From Lysinibacillus_B sp042920265 (GTDB lineage: Bacteria > Bacillota > Bacilli > Bacillales_A > Planococcaceae): a DNA stretch of 64,000 nt. The position numbers and the translations under genes were made by a program. Below the pieces are notes generated by a model that saw only the letters and a program-made list of their open reading frames with translations, searched no databases and was not told the DNA's origin. Positions 62,380 through 64,000 of the stretch are shown piece by piece; the first letter of the stretch is position 1; every line of letters starts with the position of its first letter. The stretch covers positions 248,001-312,000 of the forward strand of contig NZ_JBDQZI010000004.1 in the NCBI RefSeq assembly GCF_042920265.1. The letters run 5' to 3'.

Positions 62380-62870
62380 TTAAGGCATATTTTCGGCTAA
62401 GGATAACACCCTAGCTATGCTTCTTTCTCGTCTTAGTTGTTCCACTCCCTTACATTTAGCTAGGATAGGTTCATCTAACACCTTTATATGATCTAATTCC
62501 CAAGCATAACGACATTCTATATAAATAATCACCAAACGCTAATTCTAAACCATCTCCCGTTTTTCTTTGTGATAAAACTGACGCATTTCCTAAATCGCAC
62601 CCTACTTTGTAACAGTCACAACCAAGTTCGTTATGGAGATTACAACGCCAGTTGGTAGGTCTTTATAAAATGTAATACTATGCTTTACTAATACACCTCT
62701 AATCAACAAACCTTCAAAAGCTTCCTTATTCACCGACTTACTAGCGTGAATAGCTAACGGGCCTCGATATTTCATCCGCCAGCTATGTGTTTCGAATTTC
62801 TTTTCACCTAAGGCAATCAGCGTTACCCAAGACTTGTTTCATCGTGATTGCTTTGATATATACACCTTCC
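62380..62870 (-). pseudogene. ASCH-domain protein pseudogene
   Basis: Minus-strand fragments in different frames spell an ASCH protein: KSWVTLIALGEKKFETHSWR, MKYRGPLAIHASKSVNKEAF, LPTGVVISITNLV and, after stops, YAWELDHIKVLDEPILAK. Start codon lost, several stops and a frame change. ASCH domains bind RNA or modified nucleosides and are common in phages. Confidence 0.65.
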
Positions 62871-63036
62871 TATGTAAAATTGACATATTGTTAAATAACA
62901 AATTTGATAAAACATAATTTTTTATTTTTTAAAAATTTAACCTATTTTTAACATTTATAACTTATATTTCCAATTAAGGTATTTATAAACTCAAGTTTGT
63001 TAATTCCTTAAACATTTATTATCAGGAGGTTTTTAT

Positions 63037-63903
63037 ATGTCAAATCAAGATTTACAGATGGAAAGCTGGTTAACAGTAAATGATGTTTCTCTCCACCAAA
63101 ATATTCAAACGCCACTTTCTTTCAACCTTGCTGCATCTCTACAAGATGCAACGCCGGTCCAAGATACTATAAGTGGAGGCTTACTTATTGGTAACAAACA
63201 AAATGAAGCGATTGATGCCAATAATAATGTAAAAAATGTCCTTCAAACGTTCGGTCGTTTCAGTAATGAAGTCAAACAATCGGTTCAAGTAAGTCCCATT
63301 GTTGGATTAACAACTATACTTGATATTGCAAGAATCGTTTCCAACTACAATCCTGCTTTACCCACTGATAAAGAAAGTGATGAAACTAAAAAAGCAAGAG
63401 TAGTTGCGTACAACCAATATATTACTAAGGTACTACAAAATCCTTTAATGCACTTAAAAAGCAACTATGAAAAAAAATACACTAAACGAACGTCTAACTG
63501 GAACACGGCAATTGATGAAATTAGTAATTTATATGATGGCATCTCAGAAAGAGATAAAGAGAAAATTAAAACTAGTTTAAAAGCTTTAGCAGAAGCTGCC
63601 TCTTCGAGATCGAATACAGCGAATACAGAAAATATATTTGCCCAAAATGTCATTGTCTGCAATGATGAAGAAATTGAATTTTGTATTTATTCGAGCTCGG
63701 TTACCATGCTTTATAGTGGTGGTAAAAATACCGTAAAACAGGTTGAATTTACTCTAAACGAAACACACATTAGATTTACAAAAGAATTATGGAGTAAATA
63801 CTCTGATGCTGTTTTAGCTAAACACTTAGCGTTGCTCGATGATTGGTTAACTGGTATTACTACACCTAATAGTGGCCAATCTACTCTTACTTGTTTAGTT
63901 TAA
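63037..63903 (+). CDS. Unrecognised 288-residue cytoplasmic protein
   Basis: Begins MSNQDLQMESWLTVNDVSLH with AGGAGG 8 bases upstream and is followed by a strong terminator, so it is a real, monocistronic gene. No signal peptide or membrane helix. The middle is helical (YNQYITKVLQNPLMHLKSNY...), the end is beta-rich (EIEFCIYSSSVTMLYSGGK...). No family recognised. Confidence 0.6.
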   Translation: MSNQDLQMESWLTVNDVSLHQNIQTPLSFNLAASLQDATPVQDTISGGLLIGNKQNEAIDANNNVKNVLQTFGRFSNEVKQSVQVSPIVGLTTILDIARIVSNYNPALPTDKESDETKKARVVAYNQYITKVLQNPLMHLKSNYEKKYTKRTSNWNTAIDEISNLYDGISERDKEKIKTSLKALAEAASSRSNTANTENIFAQNVIVCNDEEIEFCIYSSSVTMLYSGGKNTVKQVEFTLNETHIRFTKELWSKYSDAVLAKHLALLDDWLTGITTPNSGQSTLTCLV

Positions 63904-63915
63904 AAAATTTATCAA

Positions 63916-63949
63916 AAGGAAACCTAGAGAATTAACGGTTTCCTTTTTT
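63916..63949 (+). terminator. Terminator of the 288-residue protein gene
   Basis: AAGGAAACC / GGTTTCCTT stem followed by TTTT. Confidence 0.8.
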
Positions 63950-64000
63950 CATCTTTAATGTTCATAATCCCCTGCGCTTCACTACGCAGGCGATAATCAT

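Noticed and set aside
1..64000. CRISPR arrays, tRNA or rRNA genes
   Set aside because: No regularly spaced repeats of 24-40 bases with unique spacers and no tRNA-like cloverleaf or rRNA text were noticed by eye; the prophage att site is a protein gene, not a tRNA.

Overview
The window looks like a piece of a low-GC Firmicutes chromosome. Shine-Dalgarno sites are strong (GGAGG), TTG and GTG starts are common, and gene families such as YpjP, YphP-type bacilliredoxin and a YpiP-like methyltransferase point to Bacillales. The overall style recalls Lysinibacillus or Solibacillus (Planococcaceae); this is inference, as no rRNA or taxonomic marker is present.

Region 1 (1-17.4 kb) is host chromosome: a CPBP membrane protease, type I signal peptidase, an alpha/beta hydrolase, YpjP plus a decayed paralogue and a fragment, a 957-residue secreted repeat protein, a class C beta-lactamase-like hydrolase, an OmpR/HisKA two-component pair divergent from a DUF418 membrane protein, and finally ypiP-yphP.

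Region 2 (17,409-54,365) is an apparently complete HK97-type siphoprophage (P1), bounded by a 129-bp perfect direct repeat that overlaps the 5' end and promoter of the bacilliredoxin gene. On the minus strand, from right to left, it has Cro, small early genes, an ORF6N protein, a DnaD-like initiator containing a candidate origin, XtrA, an ArpU regulator with a small tyrosine recombinase, HNH/TerS/TerL, portal, protease, capsid, connectors, tail (with a -1 frameshift gpG/gpGT), tape measure, tail tip, fibre, holin and amidase. On the plus strand are the CI-type repressor, cargo, ImmA, a second repressor and the integrase. P1 carries two putative defence modules: a Septu-like ATPase+HNH pair beside the packaging genes, and a GHKL-ATPase/nuclease fusion convergent with a C5-cytosine methyltransferase in the lysogeny region. 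It also has several probable lysogenic-conversion genes.

Region 3 (54,366 to about 62,060) is a second, decayed prophage (P2) apparently integrated at the same site in the same orientation. It keeps a truncated GpA-type terminase, a Nu1-like TerS, and late-control genes paralogous to those of P1 (recombinase, ArpU, XtrA, a further small gene). Its cargo is a P-loop ATPase and a tail-anchored membrane protein, sitting in the slot where P1 carries its Septu-like pair. A second variable slot, between xtrA and arpU, holds a different membrane protein in each phage. This shared architecture is the most informative signal in the window: it picks out the P2 ATPase and its neighbour as candidate unrecognised phage-defence genes.

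Region 4 (62.1-64 kb) holds a small charged protein, an ASCH-domain pseudogene and an unrecognised 288-residue protein.

Regulatory signals include five TTACC-N5-GGTAA repressor operators, a LexA-type box ahead of immA, PhoB-like direct repeats ahead of the two-component operon, 11-bp integrase arm-type repeats, and plus-strand promoter-terminator units that may encode small RNAs against the late operons.
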